64,000 nt of DNA from Oryzias latipes (taxonomy: Eukaryota > Chordata > Actinopteri > Beloniformes > Adrianichthyidae), in contig NC_019880.2 in assembly GCF_002234675.1 (NCBI RefSeq), forward strand, positions 13,505,756 through 13,569,755. The letters run 5' to 3'. Position 1 is the first letter of the stretch, and each line of letters starts with the position of its first letter. Below the pieces are notes generated by a model. It worked only from the letters and a program-made list of their open reading frames with translations. It was not told the origin of the DNA and ran no database searches. Made by a program: the position numbers and the translations under genes. Positions 23,137-35,013 of this stretch are shown here, piece by piece.

Positions 23137-23606
23137 CTAGTCTGATGGACTAAAGTCCATGTTGCCAAATATCTCCTGAAACGCCCTTTTTTCTTTGTTC
23201 TTGGTGTCATAGGAAAAGAAGATTTCTTTAGTGGATAGATCCAGGGATCTGTTTGGCACACATGACTGCACAGATAGCTTTGATGATGGATAATAACAGC
23301 TTGACTTGGTCTGTTCAATGTCAGCTTCCAAAATGCGATTATTGCTGACTTGATGCATCTTCCTAACTGGGATGGCAGGAAGGGTGGTGTCAAATACACA
23401 GGTTCACTTGGCAAACACACTGACCTGATGAACTTTACAAATGTGGTCACATTTCCGGATCCCAGCTGTTCACCTGCAAAAAGCAGTTTTAAAATCCATG
23501 TTTAATAATTAATCGTTTTGAATAGATTAATGCAGGGAAAAAAGAGGTACTACTTATGATCTGGGCCACTGAGAGCTGGAAAAAGCAGCAGCAGAGTTGT
23601 GAGCAT
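23137..23606 (-). CDS. Candidate small secreted protein (three exons, ~103 residues)
   Basis: A tentative minus-strand model has exons 23606-23570, 23473-23425 and 23362-23137. It starts MLTTLLLLFPALS, a hydrophobic signal-peptide-like segment, and continues SEQLGSGNVTTFVKFIRK. It has one pair of cysteines (SSCYYPSSKLSVQSC) and a KEKR dibasic-type site before AFQEIFGNMDFSPSD and TAG. Phases agree across all three exons and acceptors are good, but the first donor (A|GTGGCC) is weak. I do not recognise the family; a peptide-hormone-like or cytokine-like precursor is possible but unproven. The stop lies in the target duplication of the adjacent LINE. Confidence 0.35.
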
Positions 23607-25115
23607 CTTTTCTAAGCTCCTGCAGTTTTCCCAAAGGGTTTTAAAGTCTGTTCTAGCTTTTCACAAACACATTTTTCACATGACCATTATCTTTAAACAA
23701 AGAGCATCGATATTTTAAAGGCACTGTGTGCTATGAGTGGTCTTGTTTCCAGTAACAGCAGTCCTCCACAGTGTGATGATGAACATGAGCTCAGAACTTG
23801 GATGACAAACACCAAAGGCAGACACAAGCAGCACCTTGAGCTGTGAGATATTTTTTTCAAGCTTTGAACTGTTGTGTTTTGGCGTGTAGGATGTGATCAA
23901 TTATCTAATATTACTACATTTGTAGACTTAAATAATAAAAGTGGATACAAAAATGAACACGACAGACAAAGCTAAGGTCTCAAATGCTTTTCATTAAGAC
24001 TAAGCTTGAAATAAATCAAAATATCAGGACCAATCCTCTTAATTTTATATTTCATAGCTCCCTTTGACTGAAAAAAGCCTTGTAGATTATCAGATGTGAT
24101 ACTAAATCTGAGTTTATGTTTTCAAATAAGATTTCAATAGGCTGCACTGTAAACTAATTTTGATTTAAGTTTTAAAATAAATCTTAGGGATTAAATAAGT
24201 GAGGAATTTACACAACATGTCACTGGGACTGTGAGTATTACATAGTGGATTCAGAGATTTGTGTCAAGTTTTTCCTTTTTTCCCCACAAGGGCCTGCAGA
24301 GAAAGGAGGGAATCAGTTTTGTGTTTCAAAAAAAGGCCATCACTGTGTGTGACAGTGTGAATGAGCTTAGCAATGTCAGAATTGAAAGGTCCTTCTTTTT
24401 ATATTCAGCTGTTGCTAGATCATGATCTATTCTCTGAAGGTCACAAGAACCCTGACCTCATTGTAGGCCACCTCCAACCTGTTTAGGATTTTTACCATAA
24501 TGGCAAATCTGAAGGATGCTTTATCATTAATTAGCCGGAGTAGCCTCTAATGAGCCCCTGATACACAAATTACAAACCTGCACATCCAAAGACTGTCACG
24601 CAGAGATGGAGCTGCTGACAGAGAACTGCAGATCTTTAATCAGGGCTCCCACTTACTGAACTTCCACTTCATCTCTTTCAAGTCAGCTTCATTGTATTCC
24701 TCAGGGTTTTTTCTTCATTTTTTTACAGCTTCATTTCTGCATTCTATCAGCTTTGTCTAACACTCCACCATCTGAGAAAAGTAGAAAAAACACATTTTTC
24801 CAATCATTCTACAGCACTTAGTGATGATGATGATGCCTGTCAGAATTTATGCAGCCTCCATCTTCTGTGATGTGGTTGGTCTCTTCGAACTGCCAGTGTT
24901 GTTGGTCGCTGCATGTGTCTGGATGCACACTTACCATCATCTTTTGTGCCTGGAAACAAGTTTCCTTCAGTTACAAGAAAGAAAGCGGTTGTGGAGGAAT
25001 TTGTCTCACTCACACAAAGAATGAGAGAGGCCTCTTTGAATGAACTGTTTTAATGTTTGACAATGTAAACTGATTCAGCATGAAAAAACAAAAGCCAAAT
25101 CATACAAACATAGTA
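23607..25115. other. Intergenic interval between the candidate gene and LRRC74A
   Basis: I see no exon with paired splice sites and no repeat with clear ends. Short ORFs such as one beginning with a run of ATG codons near 24821 are low-complexity chance frames. Confidence 0.5.
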
Positions 25116-28100
25116 TTATTTTCCAGCTTTTGAATGATTCTTTGAGTCTTTATTTGCAAATTTGGTTGGTTTCTTTTTCTTAACTTTCTTAGTTTTTGCT
25201 TTTTCGTCAGCATGCTTGGTATTAAGTGAAGGTCTGGACCTGGTTAGGCTGTCAGTTGTGGGACCTAACTTGCTGTGACTTATCTCTGGATCAGACCGAA
25301 CACCCTGAGCAGAGATTGTCTTCGCAGCAGCTGACTGAGGAGAATCAGGGAGCAGGTTGGGCTGAGAGAATGACAGCATCGCTGGAGAGCTGGCGGCACG
25401 GTATGACGAGGCCCCTTCCAACACTGGTAAGTGAACATGCTCACTGCTCAGGTTAGTAACAGAGTATCTGCTGCTGTTGGACATGACAATGTGGTGCCAT
25501 GAGCTAAGAGGGGTTGCAGAGAAAGGTTGAGGGCCACTTGACTCCTCTTTGGCCCCTCCAGGGGAAATGACCATGGAGCTGTGAGGTGTGACAGCTTCCA
25601 CCGCGCTCTGGAAGGTTTTGAGGATTCGATCACTCTTTTGCTTTTCTTTTTTCTGGCGTGACTCAACTTTCTTCAGTTGGAGGCGATGATCTCTCATCAT
25701 TTGCTTCCTTGTATCTGCCAGTCCCCTAAACACAAACATCAGAGAAGGTCATGAATCTCTTTAAATATAATTGAGGTGAAATATGTTTACATTTATCCCC
25801 AGCTTTCCCAGCAGGAAGTCACTCCCAAACACAAATGCAAACAGTGATAAAATGAATGTTTAAAGAAGCTTCATCACCTTACTTTTTGCAACTGTAAAAA
25901 CAGATGAGGATATATAAGTGTGATCAAACTTAAGGTGAAAAAAATCGACCTGTAGTCAACCATTCCAGTCCTGCCACGATCAAGTCTCTGAATCAGCTCC
26001 TCAACCTGATACCCATCCAAAGGAATGCTGGATTGCTGAAATTAAACATGCAGAAATGATACAAAATCCTGTTTTTGCCTTCTAGTTCAGTTTCTTTGCA
26101 AACCTTCATTCAGTATAAAGAGTAGATTTGTCTAAAAACCTGGATTGCTCTTCTGAAATCCGTTACAGGGACTTGCATTGTGCCATCTTTGTCAATATTC
26201 CGAAAGAAATCCCACAGGCGCAGCTTCCGTTTATCCAGATAATCCTACATTTCAATACAGAAATGGATACAAGTTTAATACAGTTTATGTGTCGTCTTTT
26301 TAACAGTCATGCATGTTTTTTCTTTGTGCTTCATATTCATATTACAAAAGCAAACACACACACCTGAACGACTTTCATTGGATCTATTCGTTTCTGAGGC
26401 TTTTTAGCAATGAAGCCCCCAACACCTCGATAGTGAACTTTTAGACCAGGATGTTCCTGACGCGTCACTTCCAGCAAATGCACAAAGTTCTGATTCACCT
26501 GTACATTCTGTTCAAAGGAAAATAAGGAAAAGATTGCTTTTTAAAAATGTGTAGCATACACATTTTGAAAAAACGAAACTGTGTTTTGTCTTAAAAGTGA
26601 CTGAGACCTTGATCAACTATTGTCTTTTCTTCAGGAATATAGAAACTCACACATAAATCAATCTCATCCAAGGCAGTTTTGGGTGTGTTTTTCACTATGT
26701 TGACCAGGACGAGGGCACCCTCTACTGTTAAAGAGTTATAAGCCAGCTGCAAAGGAAAAATAAAATATAAAAAAAAAGCATTTTATTTAGAGTTGCGGTA
26801 AATATGGATAGATCTTAATTTAAGCTTTCCACATACCAGCAGTACTTGAAGAGTGTCATTGTACTCCAGACCCCTGCAAAGCATGCTGACACCCTCATTG
26901 GTGAGACGATTGTTGTTGAGGTTAAGATGCACGAGGGTGTTGTTGAATTTTAAGGCTTCTCCAATGGCCAAAGCTCCGTCATTCCCAAAACCATTCCATG
27001 ATAAATCAAGATGTTTTAACATTGTATTCACCTTAAAGTGAAAATTTTTAAAAAAATTACATTTTTTTTTCCTTTCACACAGCTGAGCAGACAGATAAGA
27101 GCTGAAGGCCCCTTGTGTTGGACATATTTTACTGTTACAACAGGGGGTTGTGGATCTTCTGACACACAAGGTGTATATTTGTATAAACCCCTTTTGTAAT
27201 TTAGGCTAATCTTTATTTATGCTGATTACATTTTACAAATTATATCTGTTCAGAAAGATGATAATTGCTTGCTATTTATTTATTTTTTAGATACTCACCT
27301 TTAGTCCGGCACTAAAAGCCACAGCTCCTTTCATTCTAAGGTGATTCCAACTGAGGTCCAACACCTCAAGCCCTTCATTGTTTGCTGTTAAAAAATAAAT
27401 AAAGTTAAATCAAAGACAGAAATCCCAGTTGGATTTGCCGTGTTGAATATTTGCACACAAGTCTAAACATACCTAGCAGTTGCCCCAAATACTCCCCTCC
27501 TTTGCCACAAAACTCATTATGGCTCAAATCAAGCTCCTTCAACCTGGAATTCATCTGCACAGACGAGGGAAACCGCTGTTATTAACAGCCTTGAAAATAA
27601 AATACAAATATGCTTAACTTACTGACAAGGCATCTGCCAAATGTTTGGCATCATCATCTATAAATCTGCTGCCTGCAACATAAACAACCAAATGCATGAA
27701 TAAATCTTTAATCTCTAAACCTTTCAATGATTTTATTGACTTTCTATTTTCGTGTATATCTTAGTTTAAGTAATCTTTTCATAAATTAAGCTTAGATGCT
27801 GCTGATTCGCATTTTTACCTGAAAGTTTAATGGATTTTAGTGAAATGTTGTCAGACAATATTTTGGCCACCCATTCAGCTCCATCAGACTTTAAATGGTT
27901 GTTGGATAAATCCTAAATTAGTAAAATATTGAAGAAACACTGTCAGTCAGCGTTAGGCCTGGTAGGGCACTTGTGCCCTCTAGTGATCAGTTGTTAGCAT
28001 TACACACCAGGTGCTCAATGGTGCTGTTAAACCTCAACAGCTGCATGAGGTATCTGGATCCCTCTGCTTGGATGTAATTCCCGGCCAGATCAAGAATACG

Positions 28101-28617
28101 GATTTGCGTGTCCCCCTAAATAATAACAGAAACAAATTTCTAAATACATTTATGTTTGAACTGTGTCTTTTAGTGATAGATTTAACTCACCACTAAAGCA
28201 GTCACAATTGCCTTGCACCCTAAAGGTCCAAGTCCACAGTGGTTGAGCGTCATGGTTGCAGTGCCAACGTTACGTACAAAATGAGAGACAGGAATCACCC
28301 GCTCCAACCTGCAGGCTTGCATGTACACCTCAGCTGCAGACACTGTCTTGTTTTTCTTGTTTTCTGCATGCAAAAAATAAAAGAAGCTCCATTGTGAATG
28401 CAACTTTGTATGCGTCCATCACAAGGAAGGTTTTGGGGTTAAAAGGTCGGCTCTATCTGAAAGGTTTGAGAATTATTTAAAGAAACTACAATAGCATGGT
28501 CTGCTTACCATCAGGATTCAAGTCTTTGTCAAAATCCTCGTCAAAATCTTGGAGCCCAGCCGTGGACGGAGAGTCAAGCTCTTTTAAGCTTAGTGTCTCA
28601 ATAGAAAGTGTTGACAT
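25116..28617 (-). CDS. lrrc74a: Leucine-rich repeat-containing protein 74A
   Basis: Thirteen exons keep phase: 28617-28509, 28363-28191, 28115-28008, 27912-27819, 27672-27623, 27554-27473, 27384-27299, 27031-26837, 26746-26651, 26507-26364, 26244-26140, 26035-25950, 25725-25116; about 645 residues. Ribonuclease-inhibitor-type leucine-rich repeats fill about residues 75-330 (for example LKHLDLSWNGFGNDGALAIG and LVHLNLNNNRLTNEGVSMLC). An EF-hand-like loop follows (NIDKDGTMQVPV, in the exon at 26140), with a non-acidic residue at the last ligand position. The C-terminus is a basic Lys/Ser-rich tail ending KAGK. The N-terminus is acidic (FDEDFDKDLNPDG). Function is not established. Gene order next to ANGEL1 matches the mammalian arrangement and supports 74A over 74B. 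Confidence 0.92.
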
Positions 28618-29241
28618 TATGCCTCCTGTCAAAGTCCATTCACGTTTTATCATAAACATTAAAATTAACGTAAGATGATCAATCTTTGGGTCCGTTTTTT
28701 TCTTGTATTGTTCAAAACACTGACTTCTAAGATTCAGCCACTAGTCTCCAGAGAAATGAGGTAGATTTGAGCTGCACAACAGGTAATTCAATCCCTCGTT
28801 AAAAATGCATGCCCCAGTGTGCTTGTATTCATCCACCTGACCCAGGCATGTCAACTGCTTCCACAAACATTTGTGGAGGAATGGACTGCTCTTCGGAGCT
28901 CAGTGGGATGCTGAGATGGAGGGCCATCACTGTTCACAAAGATAGGAAGAACAGCAACTCAGCCACAAATTGGGTCACCTAAACTGACAGGGAGTCAGTG
29001 AATGCTAAAGTTCACCACGTGCAGAGGTTTCCAACCACAGGCATATATTTATTAACTTCCTGCACGCCACAAACCTACAAACGTCAAGTGTCCTTCATGT
29101 TAGATTGAGAAGATTGAAATGAGGGCTTTGTGAAATTGGTTTATACTTGCATTACATTGGATGTGGTGGTATGAAGCACGCCACCACTGGACTAAAAAAA
29201 GCTTTCCCCAAAGGGACAAATTATGCAATCCGATTGCCAAT

Positions 29242-29290
29242 GAATGAGTCTGGATTTTTTTTTTTTTTTTTTTTGAATGAGTCTGGATTT
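29242..29290. repeat. Poly(T) tract between 15-bp direct repeats
   Basis: GAATGAGTCTGGATT occurs at 29242-29256 and again at 29275-29289, separated only by T residues. This is what a target-primed retrotransposition leaves when little more than a poly(A) tail is copied, read on the opposite strand. Confidence 0.7.
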
Positions 29291-29319
29291 GGCGGTTGCT
29301 AGGAAAACACACTTTAAAA

Positions 29320-30400
29320 AAAAAAAACTTTATTGAACACAGAAACATTTACAGACAAATAGCAACAAATAATAAATAACACTGGAACGACAAAATTTAG
29401 AACTCAAACACAACGGTACACGTAAAATTACAAATAAAAGAGGAAAATATTTAAAAAGAAAATAATACAGGCCATACTGTTATGATTTCTCAAACAGCCA
29501 GAAGTACAATTTGGTGGTTTTATTAGCATCTATAAAAGTAATATTTACTTTTTATATTAAAATATTTAAAATATATTAAAGTTTATTAAATAAATAATAT
29601 AAAAAATATAAAAAACATATTCAAAATAAGTAATAAACTGTTGCATGTCTATTTTATCCGATTCCACAGAAAAATAGAGTAGGATTCATTAAAAAAAGGT
29701 GAGATGTAAATCCTGAACAGTTATTGCAAATACTGCTGATATCAACATTCAAACATTTTCATAGAAAAATGTCTATAGGATAAATATCATGTAAAAAAAA
29801 TGTTAGTGTCTTTACCTTTATTCTTTATATGCATTTTTTCCACAAAGTTGCAAGTTTTTTTTTGCATTTTGTTGAAAAAATAAAGCTTTATTTTAAGTGA
29901 GTTTTTTCCCAAAAGGAGCATCATATTTGATCATTGTAACATTAAAATTTGAGTTCCATTAATCTTCAAAAGAGGTCAGGACAGCAAAAAAAAAAAAAAA
30001 AAAAAAGTTTTCATCTAACATACAGCACAGGACTGAACACAGGAAAATAAATGATAGTTATGGAGCATAATTAAGGAAAAACAAAAGACCAAACTAGGAA
30101 ATCACTAGTCATAGGCGATTCTAACAAGATAAACATTTTAATGGCCTTTAGATTTTCTGACTCCCTAAAGGATTAGAAGACCTGTAGTTTTATTTCACAG
30201 ATGGAAAAAACGGTTTGGCACTGTTATTGTCATAAGTAAACACAAATAAAAGTTAAATACAAAATAGTATTCTGGTTCTCATGGATGTGTTTATAAATTC
30301 AAGAATACTATGCTTAAAAAGAAGAAGATACGGTGAAATAATTTAGATAAAAGTTAAAAGAACACTTCAGAATTTGTCAGGAAAAAGTGATTGACTGACA
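29320..30400. other. AT-rich intergenic DNA between LRRC74A and ANGEL1
   Basis: The interval is AT-rich with A/T homopolymers, including an A-run of about 20 near 29987-30006. Near 29320-29335 the minus strand reads AATAAAG followed by a long T run, which could be an old poly(A) signal or a low-complexity coincidence. I see no coding sequence. Confidence 0.4.
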
Positions 30401-30417
30401 GCAAACACTTGTCCGTC

Positions 30418-30482
30418 CGCGTGACGTTTTGCGACAGCAGCGACCGTAGAATGCGCATGCGTTGAATGTAGTGAAAAGTAAC
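30418..30482 (+). promoter_or_regulatory. angel1: ANGEL1 proximal promoter
   Basis: Just before the ANGEL1 start are a CRE-like GTGACGTTTT (30421-30430) and the palindromic NRF1 motif TGCGCATGCG (30452-30461). Both are typical of TATA-less housekeeping promoters. Motifs are seen; activity is inferred. Confidence 0.5.
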
Positions 30483-33400
30483 ATGATTGGAAACTTGCTC
30501 TTCCACGTTCTCTATCCGTTTTCGCGCTACATCAACTCTAGACTCGCAGGTAAAACTTTATAACCGTTATAATGTTGGATTAAAGTGTTGGTTTAGCTAC
30601 TATTTTGATAGTTTTTTCGCTGCGTTTTACATATGGCTAACGCTGGTTGCAAGCTAGCAAGCAGGACATGAGAGTTAGGCTGACATTTTTTCTCCCATCA
30701 TCATCAGACAGGACGCAAACTTCCTTCGTCAGTTCGTGGTTTAAATAGAGTTTCCTAGAGTAGAAGTCAAAAAAAAAAATCTACTTTCGTCTCCTGGCTG
30801 TCTTTACATTTCATTAAGCTGCCCCTTTAGGGAAATTAAAAGAAACTCATAAAGAAAAGACAGAAAACTATCATCGGAACACTGAACTTAAGATGTTTTT
30901 GAATTAGTATCAAATCAAATTCCACAAGACATAAACTCAAAACGTCAGCGCCAAATACAAACTATTCTAACACACTAACAGTAAAATCACCAACTCCACT
31001 TTAAAGCTCAAAACGACATTTCTAAAATAACATTTAAAAAAACTAGTTTGCAGAAAAATATTCTGTTGTTATCTTTGAAAAAATACATGTGCAACTCATA
31101 TCTAGATATATAAATGTTGTCATAGAGACAAAGTTTTACTATGTAAACATCCTCACAGAAAAACGTTTATGTAATTACTTTACAGTGTAGTTGTTCTGAG
31201 TTTGTTTTAAGTGTAAACTTTAGCTAAACCAATTCCCTCTTTGATCTCTGACATATATTTAATAAGCCAGTTTAGTGTATGACATCCTAATCTACTTTCT
31301 TTAAGTACGTTGCTTTTACTACACTTTTGACCTTAAAATTTATCTTTAAATAATACAAATTTATAATAGACAATATTTAACGTTGCTAAACAAATGTTAG
31401 TATGACATTAAGAGTTTGTTTCTGCTAAACGCAGTGAATAAAGAGATGCATTCTTTGTTTGGGTGTTGTTAAAAAAATTTTTTTTCAAACTTCCCCAAAA
31501 TGATAAAGCATCATTCCCATGTAAAAAAAAAAGCAATTGGGGGGAAGAAAAAAAAAGATTTCAAGTATTTTCAAGCCTTTGAAACTTCTTAGTCTTTTGC
31601 CGCTCATCTGGAAAATGTTCTTTCACACATATAGAAACCATTATCTTCATTTTACAGAAACATCAGGGAATGCCGTCACTCCTGCTGTGGTTAAGGCCAC
31701 AACAGACTGGGATGGTGCTTCTCTTACCGTCAGCCTCTTGCCGTCTCAGACAACCTTGGTGCACCATAGTGGAGAAACGAAAAAAAGGGTAGAAAAGGAA
31801 AAGAAGCACGCCCCGAAAACTGACATGGAATCGCATGAAGGACCAAGGCAGGATGCAGACTCAGAAATCACTGAGGTGTCTGTTTTGCAGAGGGATGCAG
31901 GAAATCCCAATGAAGACAGCGATAAGAAGCAAGACTCAGAGGATGGATGCTCCTCCACAGTTGACTGTGCTGGTTTAGAAGCAGAACAGTTGAAGAGTCT
32001 GCAAACACAAAGCCATGTGCAAGAAGAGAAGCTTACAGCTGTGGAACAAATTCAGATACAAACCTCTCAAAGTCCAGCTGGGAGCAGCGAGCACAGTTGT
32101 TCAGCTGAGGGTCAACTCCACACGCCAAGCAAGAAGAATCTCCAGACTTTGGCGGAAACCGTGTCTGAAATATCCGAGTGTTGGGATGAATATACTCTTC
32201 TGTCTGGAGAGGAAACGTATAATACTGCAAGCGCTCCTCAGTTAACCCTGTCGTCCCTGCCATCCGGCACTCAAGCTCATCTTCAGTGTGTTGAAGAACA
32301 CGAAGAGCAGACCTGTTGGCACTTCCCTCATGGACCAGGTCTAACACAGGAGATCCAGTGCAAACCATGGGAATTTCCTGCTCTGAGCTATTACCTGCCA
32401 ATGGAGCCGGCGGAACAGCTTGAAGGCAGGAAATGTCACATTATTATCAGCCAATCATCAATTAATCTAATGTTCTTTTGCTTCATGTATTTATTTGAAA
32501 TATTATGTTTTAAACAGTAATATGGAGGGTCTGGAAGGAGTTGAGCGACTGCAATGCTGCAGTGGAGCGGATACCCTTCCAATTCAGTGATGGATCAATG
32601 GACTTCACTGTCATGTCCTACAACATCCTAGCTCAGGATTTACTAGAACTTAACCAGTATTTATATAAACACTGCCCTCTGGAGGTGTTGGATTGGAACT
32701 ACCGCTACAACTTACTAGTAGAGGAAATAAAAAAATGGACACCAGATGTGAGTCAAAAACACTTCTTTTTTTCTTTTTTGTTAGATTCAAGTACAGTCGT
32801 CTTTATTCTTTCTTACGTTTTTCTCCAATGTAGATATTGTGTCTCCAAGAGGTTCAGGAGAACCACTATCGTGAACAGCTGCATCCTGCTCTTGTTGAAA
32901 TGGGTAAGCATTCAAAGCCATAGCAGAGTAGCACCAGTGGTTCATTTAGAGACAGATGTTTTGTTTTTTTTATGTTGTGCAGGTTACTCCTGTATCTACA
33001 AGTGTCGCACAGGGACCAAAACAGATGGCTGTGCTGTTTGTTATCGCAGCAAACGCTTCGCTGAGGTTAGCTTCACTAAACTGGAGTTCTTCAGGTCGGA
33101 GACGGGGCTGTTGAACCGGCACAACGTGGGCATCGTTTTACTGCTTCGGCCGCTGGTGGCTCAGGGTGCGGCGCTCAAAGAGAGCGGACCGCCGCTGTGT
33201 TTGGCCAACACCCACCTACTCTTCAACCCACGCAGGGGGGACGTCAAACTGGCCCAGTTAGCAATAATGCTGGCAGAAATCGATGCTGTGGTGAAGTCCT
33301 GCAAGGTCAAAGGTGAACACTGCAATGTTGTGCTGTGCGGAGACTTTAACTCCCTTCCAAACACTCCTCTGTACCAACTCATTGTCACTGGTGAGCTCTA

Positions 33401-34483
33401 TTATCAGGGACTGCCAGCATGGATGGTGAGAACACACAGAAAAATACACAATTAGTTTTTTTCTCTGCAGCTGGCTCACTCACCTTTGAACAGTTCATGT
33501 CCAACAGGTATCAGGCCAGGAGGACCTGTCATACAAGCCCAGTTGTCACAGACTGTCTGCCCCACTGCTGCCTGGCTCCCTGGGTATCACTGACAGCTGC
33601 CAGTACACCTCCGTCAACAGTCTGAAAGCAGGTCTGTTTTTCTACTGTTGATTCCTGGTTTCTCCTTTCATTTGATCATATTCACTACATTGTTTTGTGT
33701 AGGAAAATGTCGCTACAGCCACGACTTCATGCTGCAGCTGCGCTTCTGTCCCGCTGCGTGTTCCCGTCCTCCAGACTTGGTTCTGATTCCAGGAGTGACT
33801 GACCTTGCCCCAGGTCAGACGCTCACCCAAAATCATTCTGCTCTCCTTACAGGTCTGAAGTAAGTTTGCTTTTTTTTCCTTTTTATTTTTCTACACAGAT
33901 GCGTCAAAGCCAAATCACTATCCCCAAAGGTCAGTTTGGTTCATCTTATTCCAACAAATATACACATTTGAACTGTTACTCTGCTAAATAAATTTATCAA
34001 TTATTTAAAATAAAAACGAAAATGTCTTTTTTCATTTTCATCAACCTAAATCTTTGTGTGGAAACTGTATCGCTTTCACAGGTTTCGGGACATTCTGCAG
34101 CATCGACTCAACCTGGAATCTGTCTACAAGCATGTTTGTCCAGACGTGGACAGACCTGAGGTCACGACCTTGCACTCTGAAGTAGGAGCCACTGTTGACT
34201 ATATCTTCTACACCCCAAAACGCACATGTCCTTCTCATCAAAAACGTGAGCTGAACTATTTCACGTTAAATTTGGCATAAAGTTGTGGTTTAAAGGATGA
34301 CATATATGGGTTTTGTTTGTAGCAGGTGAAAAGTTTCCCGGTGAAGGCCTGAAGCTTACCGGATATCTCTCTCTCCTGCCGGAGGACATGTTGTGGTCCA
34401 TGAACGGTCTTCCCAACCAGATCTTCCCCTCTGACCACCTCAGTCTATTGGCCCGCTTCCAGCTGGATCTTAACATTTCTTAA
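30483..34483 (+). CDS. angel1: Protein angel homolog 1 (CCR4-type EEP phosphatase/nuclease family)
   Basis: Nine exons keep phase: 30483-30549, 31658-32434, 32518-32747, 32834-32903, 32983-33425, 33508-33631, 33703-33859, 34082-34245, 34326-34483; about 729 residues. A long acidic, poorly conserved N-terminal region (exon 2) precedes the endonuclease/exonuclease/phosphatase fold. That fold shows MSYNILAQDL, LCLQEVQ (metal-binding E364), NTHLLFNPRRGD, CGDFNSLPNTPLY and a C-terminal SDHLSLLA, so the metal and catalytic residues look intact. The family includes RNA 2',3'-cyclic phosphatases, and mammalian ANGEL1 is known to bind eIF4E. The donor of exon 2 is uncertain: weak AAAT|GTCACA, or the GC donor AAG|GCAGGA ten bases upstream would need another phase solution. 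The AATAAA is at 34609-34614. The gene converges on VASH1. Confidence 0.92.
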
Positions 34484-35013
34484 AGAAAAGGGCGACAAAC
34501 ACGCCAGCCTGAAATGCTGGCAGACTGCCTCAAGTTTTAGTTTATTTGATAGGGATTTAAAAGAAGACATTTCTCTGCTTTGTGTTTGATTAGGCAACAA
34601 GACTGAAAAATAAAGAACTTTTTGATTTAAACATTGATACAAGGCACAGGCAGCGGTTTATAAACCAGTACTTACATGTGTGGTAGACGCCAGCAAAGTG
34701 GAGGTGGATTTGTACGACACGCTATGGTTTTGCACACTCGGCACATAAATACAGACTAGCTGCATACAGGCCCGAATGCACAGATTTGTGTAAGAATATG
34801 TTTCCACTCAATGGTGCTTTATCCCACACTAATAAAAAAACAATTCTGTACATTTCCTATACTAAAATCAGTGTCAGCACCAGTTACTGTACACATTTAA
34901 AGGCTACATGAAAAAACTTGTACAAACAAAGATGTTTTAGGAAGAAAAGTTGCTGGTGACCCATCCAACACACGGGTCAAAGTGTGGGGCTAGTTTGAGA
35001 AGCAATTTACAGT

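Noticed and set aside
23137-23139. Stop codon of the candidate gene created by the LINE insertion
   Set aside because: TAG lies within the CTAGTCT target duplication present on both sides, so it existed before the insertion.
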